A program made the translations under genes and the position numbers. Under the pieces are notes generated by a model, which saw nothing but the letters and a program-made list of their open reading frames with translations, ran no database searches and was not told the origin of the DNA. A DNA stretch of 15,162 nucleotides, taken from NCBI GenBank assembly GCA_023246535.1, contig JAHFIF010000018.1:1-15162 (forward strand), written 5' to 3'. Numbering within the stretch: the stretch's first letter is position 1; every line of letters begins with the position of its first letter. Source of the DNA: a bacterium. Lineage in GTDB: Bacteria; Patescibacteriota; Patescibacteriia; CAIQCM01. Shown piece by piece: positions 6,439 through 12,448 of this stretch.

Positions 6439-6476
6439 AAAAAAATCCCGGCCGGCGACGGGTGTCGCGGGCCGGG
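6439..6476 (-). terminator. Intrinsic terminator of the zinc-ribbon gene
   Basis: On the minus strand, CCCGGCC pairs with GGCCGGG (6447-6453 with 6470-6476) and GCGAC with GTCGC inside, around a 4-nt loop. A run of seven T (6439-6445) follows after one A. It abuts the plus-strand terminator at 6438. Confidence 0.9.
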
Positions 6477-6485
6477 GTGTGTTGG

Positions 6486-6767
6486 TCAAATGTCGCTTTC
6501 GTCGAGATTCGATCCGCGGCCGCGGGCGTGGCCGCCGAGGGCCGGCTCGATAAGATCAGCGTCGGTATCCGGAGCGTTAGAACTGGCGTCAAGATGGGCG
6601 GCGACGCCGGGACCGTGCAAGCCGGGCGTCGCGATCGGGTTTGCTTCGATCTGCGCGCCATGCGCTCGAAAATAGCAATCGTCGCAGACCTCCTTGCCGC
6701 CGATTTTTTGAAAATTACCGTCGACGCGCGGGCCTAGCGGCTCGCCGCACCTGCTGCAGTTATTCAT
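6486..6767 (-). CDS. Small zinc-ribbon protein, unknown function
   Basis: 93 residues from the ATG at 6767, chosen because AAGGAGAG (6772-6779) is well placed before it. The N-terminal third is a four-cysteine zinc site: CSRC (C4, C7) and CDDC (C28, C31), separated by 20 residues, like a zinc ribbon or LIM-like half-finger. The remainder (about 37-93) is Ala/Gly/Asp/Pro-rich and acidic, probably disordered, with no known motif. It stands alone, with its own strong terminator. Binding of nucleic acid or protein is possible, but nothing in the sequence decides it. Confidence 0.75.
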   Translation of the reverse strand: MNNCSRCGEPLGPRVDGNFQKIGGKEVCDDCYFRAHGAQIEANPIATPGLHGPGVAAHLDASSNAPDTDADLIEPALGGHARGRGSNLDESDI

Positions 6768-6773
6768 GGTTCT

Positions 6774-6778
6774 CTCCT
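6774..6778 (-). promoter_or_regulatory. Shine-Dalgarno site of the zinc-ribbon gene
   Basis: AGGAG on the minus strand, 6 nt before the ATG. It decides the start in favour of MNNCSRCG over an ATG six codons upstream. Confidence 0.75.
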
Positions 6779-6826
6779 TCCGCAAAGAACGATATTGTTG
6801 CGTCTGAAAACATCCTAAAGCAGATG

Positions 6827-6854
6827 TTCAAAAAATGCCAGATTATGTTATAGT
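6827..6854 (+). promoter_or_regulatory. Candidate promoter of the GMD gene
   Basis: TTCAAA (6827-6832), 16-nt spacer, TATAGT (6849-6854) with TG one base before it (TGTTATAGT). Only 7 nt separate the box from the ATG at 6862, predicting a leaderless mRNA. Confidence 0.6.
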
Positions 6855-6861
6855 GCCAGCT

Positions 6862-7914
6862 ATGAACGAGACGCGCCAGGAAGTCACAAATCGCAAACGG
6901 AGGGCGCTCATTACCGGATTGACCGGCCAAGACGGTTCGTATTTGGCGGAATTTTTATTGAAAAAGGGCTACGAGGTATTTGGTTTGGCGCGGCGCACCA
7001 GCAACGATCCGTTCGCTCGCGTCGACGCGCTGCGCACCGGCCGGCTCATCACCGTCTTGCCGGGAAATTTGCGCGATTCCGCTTCGTTGGAACGCGCCGT
7101 CAAAGCATCGGACCCGGATGAGATCTACAACTTGGCGGCGCAATCGGACGTCGGTATTTCTTTTGAATGCCCGGAAGAAACTTTTGAAATTAATTATCAC
7201 GGGTTGGGGCGTTTGGTGCACGCGGCGGTCGATCATAATCCCAAGATCAGGATATATCAGGCTTCGACCAGCGAGATGTTCGGCAAAACCATGCCGCCGC
7301 AGCACGAGCGCTCATTGTTCGACCCGGTCAGTCCGTACGGTTTGGCCAAACTTCGCGGACACGAGGATTACGTCGTCGGCTACCGCCAAAAGCACGGCCT
7401 GTTCATTTGTTCGGGAATTTTGTTCAACCACGAGTCGCCGCGCCGCGGCAAGCATTTTGTCACCAGGAAGATCACGACCTCGCTCGCCAAGATCAAGCTT
7501 GGCCTGCAGGAATCGTTCGAACTCGGAAACTTGGAGGCGAAGCGCGACTGGGGTTTTGCCGGCGATTACGTCGAGGCAATGTGGAAGATATTGCAGCAGC
7601 ACGAACCCAAGGATTACGTCATCAGCACCGGGCAAAGCCATACGGTGCGCGATTTCGTCAATTTGGCCGCCGCCGCACTCGACATGAAACTGGTTTGGCA
7701 AGGAAGCGGTTTGGGCGAGACGGCAACCGATGAAAAGGGGCGCGTCATTTTGCGCATCAATCCGAAGTACTATCGCCCGCAGGAAGTTAACTACCTGCTT
7801 GGCGACAGCAGCGCGGCGCGCAAGGAGCTTGGCTGGGAACCGAAGTGCAGTTTTGCCGAGCTGGTTAAAATGATGGCCGCCGCCGACCTCGGGGAGCTGA
7901 AGAAGCAAATATGA
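6862..7914 (+). CDS. gmd: GDP-mannose 4,6-dehydratase
   Basis: 350 residues from the ATG at 6862; an in-frame ATG at 6835 lies inside the promoter spacer and is rejected. This short-chain dehydrogenase/reductase enzyme converts GDP-D-mannose to GDP-4-keto-6-deoxy-D-mannose, the precursor of GDP-fucose, GDP-rhamnose and GDP-perosamine. It shows the NADP-binding TGLTGQDG motif (18-25), the active-site YQASTSEMFG (T136, E138), SPYGLAK (Y159, K163), and the family hallmark GILFNHESPRRG followed by FVTRKIT. No second-step enzyme (reductase, epimerase or aminotransferase) is in the window. Its TGA overlaps the next ATG by 4 bases, so it is coupled to the glycosyltransferase. Confidence 0.95.
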   Translation: MNETRQEVTNRKRRALITGLTGQDGSYLAEFLLKKGYEVFGLARRTSNDPFARVDALRTGRLITVLPGNLRDSASLERAVKASDPDEIYNLAAQSDVGISFECPEETFEINYHGLGRLVHAAVDHNPKIRIYQASTSEMFGKTMPPQHERSLFDPVSPYGLAKLRGHEDYVVGYRQKHGLFICSGILFNHESPRRGKHFVTRKITTSLAKIKLGLQESFELGNLEAKRDWGFAGDYVEAMWKILQQHEPKDYVISTGQSHTVRDFVNLAAAALDMKLVWQGSGLGETATDEKGRVILRINPKYYRPQEVNYLLGDSSAARKELGWEPKCSFAELVKMMAAADLGELKKQI

Positions 7915-8612
7915 AAACCGTCATCATAATTCCGACCTATAACGAAAAGGAAAACATTGCGACCCTGGTGCCGCTTATTTTTGCCGTCGTCTGCGACGCG
8001 CACGTGGTCGTGGCCGATGACAATTCGCCGGACGGCACCGGCGAGGCGGTCCGGGAACTGGCCGCGCGCTACCGCAACCTCAGTTTGCTCTCGCGCGCCG
8101 AAAAAGACGGTTTTGGCAAAGCCTACCTTAATGCGTTCAAACACGTGCTCGCCGCGCCGGACGTCGGCAAGGTGGTCATGATGGATGCCGACCTGTCGCA
8201 TCATCCCAAATACTTGCCGGAAATGCTCAAGCAAAGCGAAACGCACGACACCGTGGTTGGTTCGCGCTATACCGCGGGCGGCGGCACCTCCGGTTGGGAA
8301 CTGTGGCGCCGCACGGTCAGCTTTTGCGGCAACCTCTATTGCCGGACCGTGACCGGCATGCCGCTGCACGATTGCACGGCGGGATTCATGGCGATCAAGG
8401 CGCCGTTGTTGCGCCGGATCGATTTTTCGAAAATGGACACGGCCGGCTACGCGTTTCTCATGGAGCTTAAGCATGCGCTCTACAAAGCCGGGGCCAGTTT
8501 TTACGAGGTTCCCATCATCTTCGCCAATCGCACCGAAGGCGTGTCCAAGATGTCGGCCGACATTTTCAAGGAGGGTATTATCGCGCCGTGGAAGATGCGG
8601 TTTAAAAAATAA
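7911..8612 (+). CDS. GT2 glycosyltransferase, polyprenol-phosphate mannose synthase-like
   Basis: 233 residues. GT-A fold of family GT2, close to dolichol/polyprenol-phosphate mannosyltransferases (DPM1): IIIPTYNEKENI at the N-terminus, VVADDNSPDGT (34-43), the metal-binding MDADLSHHP (DAD 92-94), VVGSRY, and a C-terminal RTEGVSKMS. No C-terminal transmembrane helices are present, so it matches the short soluble-catalytic-domain type. It would transfer a hexose from GDP- or UDP-sugar to a polyprenyl phosphate on the cytosolic face, supplying GT-C enzymes. Being coupled to the GMD gene suggests GDP-sugar metabolism; mannose is the more likely donor sugar. Confidence 0.88.
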   Translation: MKTVIIIPTYNEKENIATLVPLIFAVVCDAHVVVADDNSPDGTGEAVRELAARYRNLSLLSRAEKDGFGKAYLNAFKHVLAAPDVGKVVMMDADLSHHPKYLPEMLKQSETHDTVVGSRYTAGGGTSGWELWRRTVSFCGNLYCRTVTGMPLHDCTAGFMAIKAPLLRRIDFSKMDTAGYAFLMELKHALYKAGASFYEVPIIFANRTEGVSKMSADIFKEGIIAPWKMRFKK

Positions 8613-8620
8613 TGAAAAAC

Positions 8621-8647
8621 AAAGAAGCGGCCAAGGCCGCTTCTTTT
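8621..8647. terminator. Bidirectional terminator after the glycosyltransferase
   Basis: AGAAGCGGCC (8623-8632) pairs with GGCCGCTTCT (8635-8644), extended by A/T pairs and followed by T residues on either strand. It would end the GMD-glycosyltransferase operon and also any transcript coming through the tRNA-Leu gene. Confidence 0.85.
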
Positions 8648-8653
8648 GATATT

Positions 8654-8751
8654 AACCGAACTGCCCGGGGAGGGAATCTCCGCCCACCTCCCGCTGCGGC
8701 GGGATTGGGCGGACCCGCTCGTGGCCGAATCGAGTCGAGCGGGGAACCGAA
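8654..8751. repeat. Double-hairpin element with a tRNA-like 3' end, flanked by AACCGAA
   Basis: Bases 8658-8678 match the 3' end of the nearby tRNA-Leu gene (8771-8791) at 18 of 21 positions. This is followed by a long hairpin (8679-8713: 8 bp, a small bulge, then 6 bp, tetraloop TGCG) and a second one (8714-8721 with 8736-8743, 8 bp). The direct repeat AACCGAA occurs at 8654-8660 and 8745-8751, just as flanks of an insertion would. No coding capacity is present. Confidence 0.55.
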
Positions 8752-8774
8752 TTAAATTTTTACATACATTGAGC

Positions 8775-8857
8775 TGCCCAGGGAGGGAGTCGAACCCTCA
8801 AGGAGTTGCCTCCAGAAGATTTTAAGTCTTCAGCGTATGCCGTTCCGCCACCTGGGC
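8775..8857 (-). tRNA. tRNA-Leu (anticodon TAA)
   Basis: Class II tRNA of 83 nt, read on the minus strand. The acceptor stem is GCCCAGG/CCTGGGC with discriminator A. The D-arm is GCG...CGC, the anticodon arm GAAGA-CTTAAAA-TCTTC with TAA at 8822-8824, the long variable arm GGAG-GCAA-CTCC, and the T-arm GAGGG-TTCGACT-CCCTC. The 3' CCA is not encoded. It decodes UUA and, by wobble, UUG. Confidence 0.96.
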
Positions 8858-8879
8858 AAATCAATGTATGCCTGATTGG

Positions 8880-8908
8880 AGACTATGGTATTTTTAATAA
8901 TATTTCAA
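8880..8908 (-). promoter_or_regulatory. Candidate promoter of tRNA-Leu
   Basis: Minus strand: TTGAAA (8903-8908), 17-nt spacer, TAGTCT (8880-8885). A short 5' leader of about 15 nt to the mature tRNA would follow. Confidence 0.4.
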
Positions 8909-8912
8909 GGGT

Positions 8913-8945
8913 AAAAAAACTCCCCGGCCTCGAGAGGCTGGGGAG
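8913..8945 (-). terminator. Intrinsic terminator of the lipoprotein gene
   Basis: On the minus strand CTCCCCAGCCTC pairs with GAGGCCGGGGAG (8920-8931 with 8934-8945, one G-T pair), followed by seven T (8913-8919). It separates the lipoprotein gene from tRNA-Leu. Confidence 0.92.
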
Positions 8946-8964
8946 CGAATGGCGTGTGCGGTTG

Positions 8965-10080
8965 CTACTTCGTCATCGTGATCGCGAGTTCGTTGGAGTA
9001 TACATCACTGCATGCTCCGCCGATATATTCGCAAACCCTGACGTAATAGGTTCCTGGACCATCGACATCGTGGATCTCGTTCGAGCGTGTGTTCGGATCG
9101 CTCACGTAGTTGTAATGGTCGCCGCTGCGGTTCGGATAGGTCGGACCGGGATTCATTGACCACACAACTTTGACACCCTTGAGCGTGCAGCCGACAACGG
9201 TCCAGTCGATCTCCGTCCCACAGGTTAGCTGTTTCGACGTGATCGTGATCGAGACGGCGCCGGTGCAGGCGGTGTCCGGTCTCGGTCTGGTGTCCGGCGT
9301 CGTGTCGGGGGTCGTGTCCGGCGTGGTGTCGGGCATGAGGTCCGGCAGCAGGTCGATCCCGGCATCAGGCACGGTCACGACCGGCGTCGTATCCGGAACG
9401 CTGGCGTCGGGCAGCGGCTCTTCAACGCAGCCGCAATCCTTTTTGACCAGCGGCTTGGTGTCTTCGGGAACGGGAAGCGCGTCGGGCTCGGGGATGCTGG
9501 TGGCAACCAAGGCGTCGGGCGTTTCCGGTTTCGGGAAGGTCGGAAAAGTGATGGTCGGAGGGACGTAAGCATCCGGTTGCGCGGCGGGCGGTGCGGTTGG
9601 CGGCGTCACGACCGTGATCGGCGCGTCGGGGATCGACGCGTCGGGCGGCGTGAGCGGATGGAACGTCGGGAATTCCGGAATGAACGCATCGGGCGAAGGC
9701 GTGGCTGGCAGCGGCGCGGCGTCGCTTGGCGGCACGCTTGGCGGGACGGTCGGCACGGGCGACGCATCGATGGCAACAGCCGGCGGAACCGTTGGAATTG
9801 GTTGCTGAACATCGGTTCCGGCGTCGATCGGCACGACCGGTGGGCAGACGCAAGAATAGTTTTCGCCCACCCAATCGCACTTGGCTATTTCGCCGCCGGG
9901 GCAGCGCACGACGTTTCCGCCGTCGGTGCTTGATCCCGGGTTGATGAGCATTGTTCCGCCGTCAGCCGGGCGCGGGGAACTGACCGGCGCTTGTTCGGCG
10001 CCGGAAATCTTCCCTCCGGTCGGATCGCACGCGGCAGCCGCGAGCGAAGTGATCAATAGGATCGTCCTGAGCTGTTTCAT
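8965..10080 (-). CDS. Pro/Asp/Ala-rich secreted lipoprotein with C-terminal Ig-like domain
   Basis: 371 residues from the ATG at 10080; a TTG eight codons upstream is the alternative start. The N-terminus MKQLRTILLITSLAAAAC is a signal peptide with a lipobox-like end (C18), so it is probably lipid-anchored outside the cell. A small four-Cys patch follows (CPGGEIAKCDWVGENYSCVC, about 55-75). A long disordered stretch (about 75-270) is rich in PDA, PSDA and PDTT motifs, with four 12-bp repeats near its end. The last 100 residues (from ACTGAVSITITSKQL) look like a beta-sandwich Ig/PKD-like domain with several cysteines. PDA-rich stalks recall Myxococcota lipoproteins, though this may be convergent. 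It has its own promoter, an 80-nt leader and a terminator. Function unknown; surface adhesion or spacer roles are plausible. Confidence 0.75.
   Translation of the reverse strand: MKQLRTILLITSLAAAACDPTGGKISGAEQAPVSSPRPADGGTMLINPGSSTDGGNVVRCPGGEIAKCDWVGENYSCVCPPVVPIDAGTDVQQPIPTVPPAVAIDASPVPTVPPSVPPSDAAPLPATPSPDAFIPEFPTFHPLTPPDASIPDAPITVVTPPTAPPAAQPDAYVPPTITFPTFPKPETPDALVATSIPEPDALPVPEDTKPLVKKDCGCVEEPLPDASVPDTTPVVTVPDAGIDLLPDLMPDTTPDTTPDTTPDTRPRPDTACTGAVSITITSKQLTCGTEIDWTVVGCTLKGVKVVWSMNPGPTYPNRSGDHYNYVSDPNTRSNEIHDVDGPGTYYVRVCEYIGGACSDVYSNELAITMTK
9290..9337. repeat. 12-bp coding tandem repeat x4
   Basis: Four 12-bp units (9290-9301, 9302-9313, 9314-9325, 9326-9337) of GTGTCSGGSRTS type encode Pro-Asp-Thr-Thr and variants within the lipoprotein stalk. 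Such repeats can change copy number by slippage without shifting frame. Confidence 0.8.
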
Positions 10081-10127
10081 TTCGGTCTCTCTCTTTCTTG
10101 TCAAAGAAAATTCTGGCTGTGTTTTAT

Positions 10128-10146
10128 CAGCCGCCTTAGGCAGCTG
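10128..10146 (-). promoter_or_regulatory. Hairpin in the lipoprotein 5' leader
   Basis: CAGCTGCC and GGCGGCTG pair on the minus strand around TAA (one G-T pair). There is no T-run, so it is not a classic terminator. It lies midway between the promoter and the ATG; a role in mRNA stability is possible. Confidence 0.4.
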
Positions 10147-10166
10147 ATTTGCTCCTAAAGCGTTTA

Positions 10167-10195
10167 AGTATGCCAGAAAATCGAGGAAATGTCAA
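10167..10195 (-). promoter_or_regulatory. Promoter of the lipoprotein gene
   Basis: Minus strand: perfect TTGACA (10190-10195), 17-nt spacer, CATACT (10167-10172) with a TGG extension. It starts 5 bases after the PolX stop codon, giving a leader of about 80 nt. Confidence 0.7.
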
Positions 10196-10199
10196 GACC

Positions 10200-11966
10200 C
10201 TATCGATCGTTTTTGTTTGTTTTGAGCCATTTTAACAGCTCATTAACCGGTCGCGTGTTTAAAATATCCGCTTTTTCGGCCCAACCGCGCCGGGCTTGGG
10301 CAAGGCCATATTCCAAAAAGTTGAAATGGATCGGGGAGTGGGCGTCGGAGTCAACGACCAGTTTAACGCCGGCGGCAACCGCCAGCCGCACATACTCGTC
10401 GCGAATGTCCAGACGGTCCGGGCTGGCGTTTACTTCCAGCGCCGTGCCGGTGCGTTTGGCCGCCTTGATGATCGCTTTAATGTCGAGCTCGATCGGCGGG
10501 CGCGATTTTATTTTTCTCCCGGTCAGGTGAAAGATGGCATCGACGTTGGGGTTTTCCATGGCGCGGATCACGCGCTTGGTCTGTTCGTCCTTCGGCAAAT
10601 TGAAATAGGAGTGGACCGACGCGCCAACGCAGTCGAGTTTGGCGAGCGTGGCATCGTCAATGTCGAGCGAACCGTCTTTGCCGATGTTCACTTCGCTCCC
10701 CGAGAGGACGGTGAAGCCGCTTAATTTTTTATTGACGGCGGCGATCGCTTTTATTTGCTTCTCGAGTTTCTTTTCGTCGAGACCGCCGGTCATGGCCAGC
10801 GAGACGGTGTGGTCGGTGATGGCGATATATTCCAAGCCGGCGGCTTTGGCGGCCGCGGCCATGTCTTCGATCGAAGAATCGCCGTCGGTCCAATCGGTCT
10901 GCACTTGCAGATCGCCGCGAATGTCATGGTAGCCGACCAGGCGGGGGAGGCAGCGTTCAAGCGCCGCTTCAATTTCGCCTTCGTCGGTGCGGATCTCGGG
11001 CGGCGGGCAGTCCATGCCGAGCGCGGCGTATATTTCTTCCTCGGTCCGGCTCGCGACGCGCTTTGTTCCCTTGAACAATCCGTATTCGGAAAGCTTGTAG
11101 CCTTTTTTTATCGCCAGCGTCCGTAATTTTACGTTATGATTTTTGTCACCGGTGAAATATTGCAGTCCGGCGCCGTATTCTTCTTCTTTTAAGATGCGCA
11201 CGTCGGCGCGAAGTCCGCCTTTAAGCACGACGGACGTCATTCCTTCATTTTCGCCTTGGCGGACCACCTCGCTAACATCGGGCATTTTAATGAAAGCGGC
11301 ATGCACTTTGGCCGGATCTTTGGCGGTCACCAGAATGTCGATGTCGCCGATCGTTTCCTGCCGGCGGCGCACCGAACCGGCGGTGACGGCTTCGCGCACG
11401 CCGGGAATTGTTTTGATCCGCTTCTCCAATTCGCGCGCGAGCGGCAAAACGTCGCCGAGCAAATGCCGTCCGGTGGACGATTTAAGCAGAGCGATCGATT
11501 TGAGCATTTTTTGCTCCGTCTTTTCGCCGAGCCGCCCGACCTTGTCGACGGCGTGTTTAAGGCAGGCCGCCTCGAGCGTCTTCAGGTCCTTCACCTTTAA
11601 TTTGGTCCAAAGGGTTTTGATCGTTTTCGGTCCGACGCCGTCGACCTGCAAGAGTTCGCCCATTTTTACCGGCGTTTTTTTGCGCGCGGCTTGGAGTTCG
11701 GGGAACGATCCCTTTTTGATGAGCGAGGCGATATGCGCCGCAATTCCCGGTCCGACGCCGCGGATCTCTTTGATGATCTGTTTTTCGCCGCCATGACGAA
11801 ATATTTCTTCCAGCGGTTCGGGGTAGCTGTCGATCGCCTGGGCCGCCCGTTCATAAGCGCGCGGCTTAAAGCGCACCGGGTCGCCCATCTTCGTTTCCGG
11901 GCCAATCTCCATTTCGTAATAGGCGGCCATTTCGGCAATTTGTCTGGCGATTTCGGAGTTCGTCAT
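10200..11966 (-). CDS. polX: DNA polymerase X with C-terminal PHP domain
   Basis: 588 residues, the usual length of bacterial PolX. The N-terminal 8-kDa-like and HhH region has two helix-hairpin-helix motifs (RGVGPG, about 69-74; VDGVGP, about 108-113). The polymerase palm carries GSVRRRQETIGDIDILV with D208 and D210, and a third acid at D255 (ADVRI). The C-terminal PHP domain begins at about 347. Bacterial PolX fills short gaps in base-excision repair, and the PHP domain gives 3'-5' exonuclease and AP-endonuclease activity. Here the first PHP motif reads GDLQVQT instead of HxH, while H386, E425, H452, H480, D541 and H543 are kept. A TG-extended -10 lies 8 nt before the ATG. Confidence 0.95.
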   Translation of the reverse strand: MTNSEIARQIAEMAAYYEMEIGPETKMGDPVRFKPRAYERAAQAIDSYPEPLEEIFRHGGEKQIIKEIRGVGPGIAAHIASLIKKGSFPELQAARKKTPVKMGELLQVDGVGPKTIKTLWTKLKVKDLKTLEAACLKHAVDKVGRLGEKTEQKMLKSIALLKSSTGRHLLGDVLPLARELEKRIKTIPGVREAVTAGSVRRRQETIGDIDILVTAKDPAKVHAAFIKMPDVSEVVRQGENEGMTSVVLKGGLRADVRILKEEEYGAGLQYFTGDKNHNVKLRTLAIKKGYKLSEYGLFKGTKRVASRTEEEIYAALGMDCPPPEIRTDEGEIEAALERCLPRLVGYHDIRGDLQVQTDWTDGDSSIEDMAAAAKAAGLEYIAITDHTVSLAMTGGLDEKKLEKQIKAIAAVNKKLSGFTVLSGSEVNIGKDGSLDIDDATLAKLDCVGASVHSYFNLPKDEQTKRVIRAMENPNVDAIFHLTGRKIKSRPPIELDIKAIIKAAKRTGTALEVNASPDRLDIRDEYVRLAVAAGVKLVVDSDAHSPIHFNFLEYGLAQARRGWAEKADILNTRPVNELLKWLKTNKNDR

Positions 11967-11974
11967 AGTTTTTC

Positions 11975-11983
11975 ATGATATCA
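11975..11983 (-). promoter_or_regulatory. Candidate extended -10 promoter of polX
   Basis: TGATATCAT on the minus strand: hexamer TATCAT with TG one base upstream, 8 nt before the ATG and with no Shine-Dalgarno site. Only a poor -35 is visible, overlapping the preceding terminator tail. Confidence 0.5.
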
Positions 11984-11999
11984 AGTTTTGGTTCGGATT

Positions 12000-12034
12000 A
12001 AAAAAGACCGGCCGCATGGTGCGGTCCGGTCTTT
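12000..12034 (-). terminator. Intrinsic terminator of the PGY-repeat gene
   Basis: Minus strand: AAAGACCGG and CCGGTCTTT (12026-12034 with 12003-12011) close a stem with an inner CGC/GCG pairing, then a T-run. It isolates polX from the upstream gene. Confidence 0.88.
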
Positions 12035-12051
12035 CAAAAGGTTTGATTGTT

Positions 12052-12390
12052 TTAGCGTCGGACCGGCGGCCGGTAACCCGGGGGCACGATCGGCATCGTG
12101 ATCGGGCGGTAGCCCGGGGCGACGTAGCCGGGGGTTGGGACGTACGGGCGATAGCCGGGCGCGACGTAGCCGGGCACGATCGGCATCGTGATCGGGCGGT
12201 AGCCCGGGGCGACGTAGCCGGGAACCTGATAACCGTTGCCAAAGAAATTATTGCGCGGCGGTTCCGGGCGTCTCATCATGAAGAAGGCAGCGGCGGCGGC
12301 AAGCGCGCCGGCGATGACCACCAATGCGACCACTGTCTTGGTGTTGGTCGCGGTCTTAGTTTTTACGGCCGTCGGCATCTGGTCGGTCAT
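12052..12390 (-). CDS. Single-pass membrane protein with PGY repeats, unknown function
   Basis: 112 residues: a polar N-terminus (1-17), one transmembrane helix (about 19-41), a short basic segment MRRPEPPRNN, then a Pro/Gly/Tyr-rich tail. The tail has three copies of PGYVAPGYRP, two of them followed by ITMPIV, and ends PPGYRPPVRR. Such Tyr/Pro/Gly tails are low-complexity and often extracytoplasmic or involved in self-association; no defined family is recognised. Two of the repeats are identical over 51 bp of DNA, suggesting recent internal duplication. The gene has a strong candidate promoter overlapping the stop codon of the upstream gene, and a good terminator, so it is likely well expressed on its own. 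Confidence 0.7.
   Translation of the reverse strand: MTDQMPTAVKTKTATNTKTVVALVVIAGALAAAAAFFMMRRPEPPRNNFFGNGYQVPGYVAPGYRPITMPIVPGYVAPGYRPYVPTPGYVAPGYRPITMPIVPPGYRPPVRR
12082..12222. repeat. Two identical 51-bp direct repeats, 90 bp apart
   Basis: 12082-12132 and 12172-12222 are identical over 51 bp. A third, diverged copy lies between them (about 12140-12174). They encode the PGYVAPGYRP/ITMPIV repeats. Confidence 0.9.
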
Positions 12391-12419
12391 ACTGATGAGA
12401 TCAATATATTAAGACAAAT

Positions 12420-12448
12420 ATTATATCATTTTTTCGAAATAAATTCAA
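12420..12448 (-). promoter_or_regulatory. Promoter of the PGY-repeat gene
   Basis: Minus strand: TTGAAT (12443-12448), 17-nt spacer, perfect TATAAT (12420-12425) with TG one base upstream. That TG belongs to the TGA stop of the upstream membrane-protein gene. The predicted leader is about 22 nt with no Shine-Dalgarno site. Confidence 0.65.

Noticed and set aside
4622..7914. UGA recoding to glycine as in Gracilibacteria/Absconditabacteria
   Set aside because: TGA ends several genes exactly where expected (for example pilin at 4622-4624 and GMD at 7912-7914), and no in-frame TGA interrupts recognised proteins.
8658..8791. tRNA 3'-end repeat as attL/attR of an integrated element
   Set aside because: Only about 90 bp lies between the two copies, with no integrase or cargo. 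A small hairpin element or tRNA fossil explains it better.
9170..9568. Plus-strand Ser/Gly/Val-rich frame opposite the lipoprotein
   Set aside because: It is a shadow of the Pro/Asp/Ala repeats, with repetitive SGVVSG simply mirroring the 12-bp units.
10081..10104. TTG at 10104 as the lipoprotein start
   Set aside because: The ATG at 10080 gives a standard signal peptide (MKQLRTILLITSLAAAAC); the extra residues MTRKRETE would add an unneeded charged leader.
12082..12222. 51-bp repeats as a CRISPR array
   Set aside because: Only two exact copies, in frame inside a coding gene; the spacer is itself a diverged copy of the repeat.
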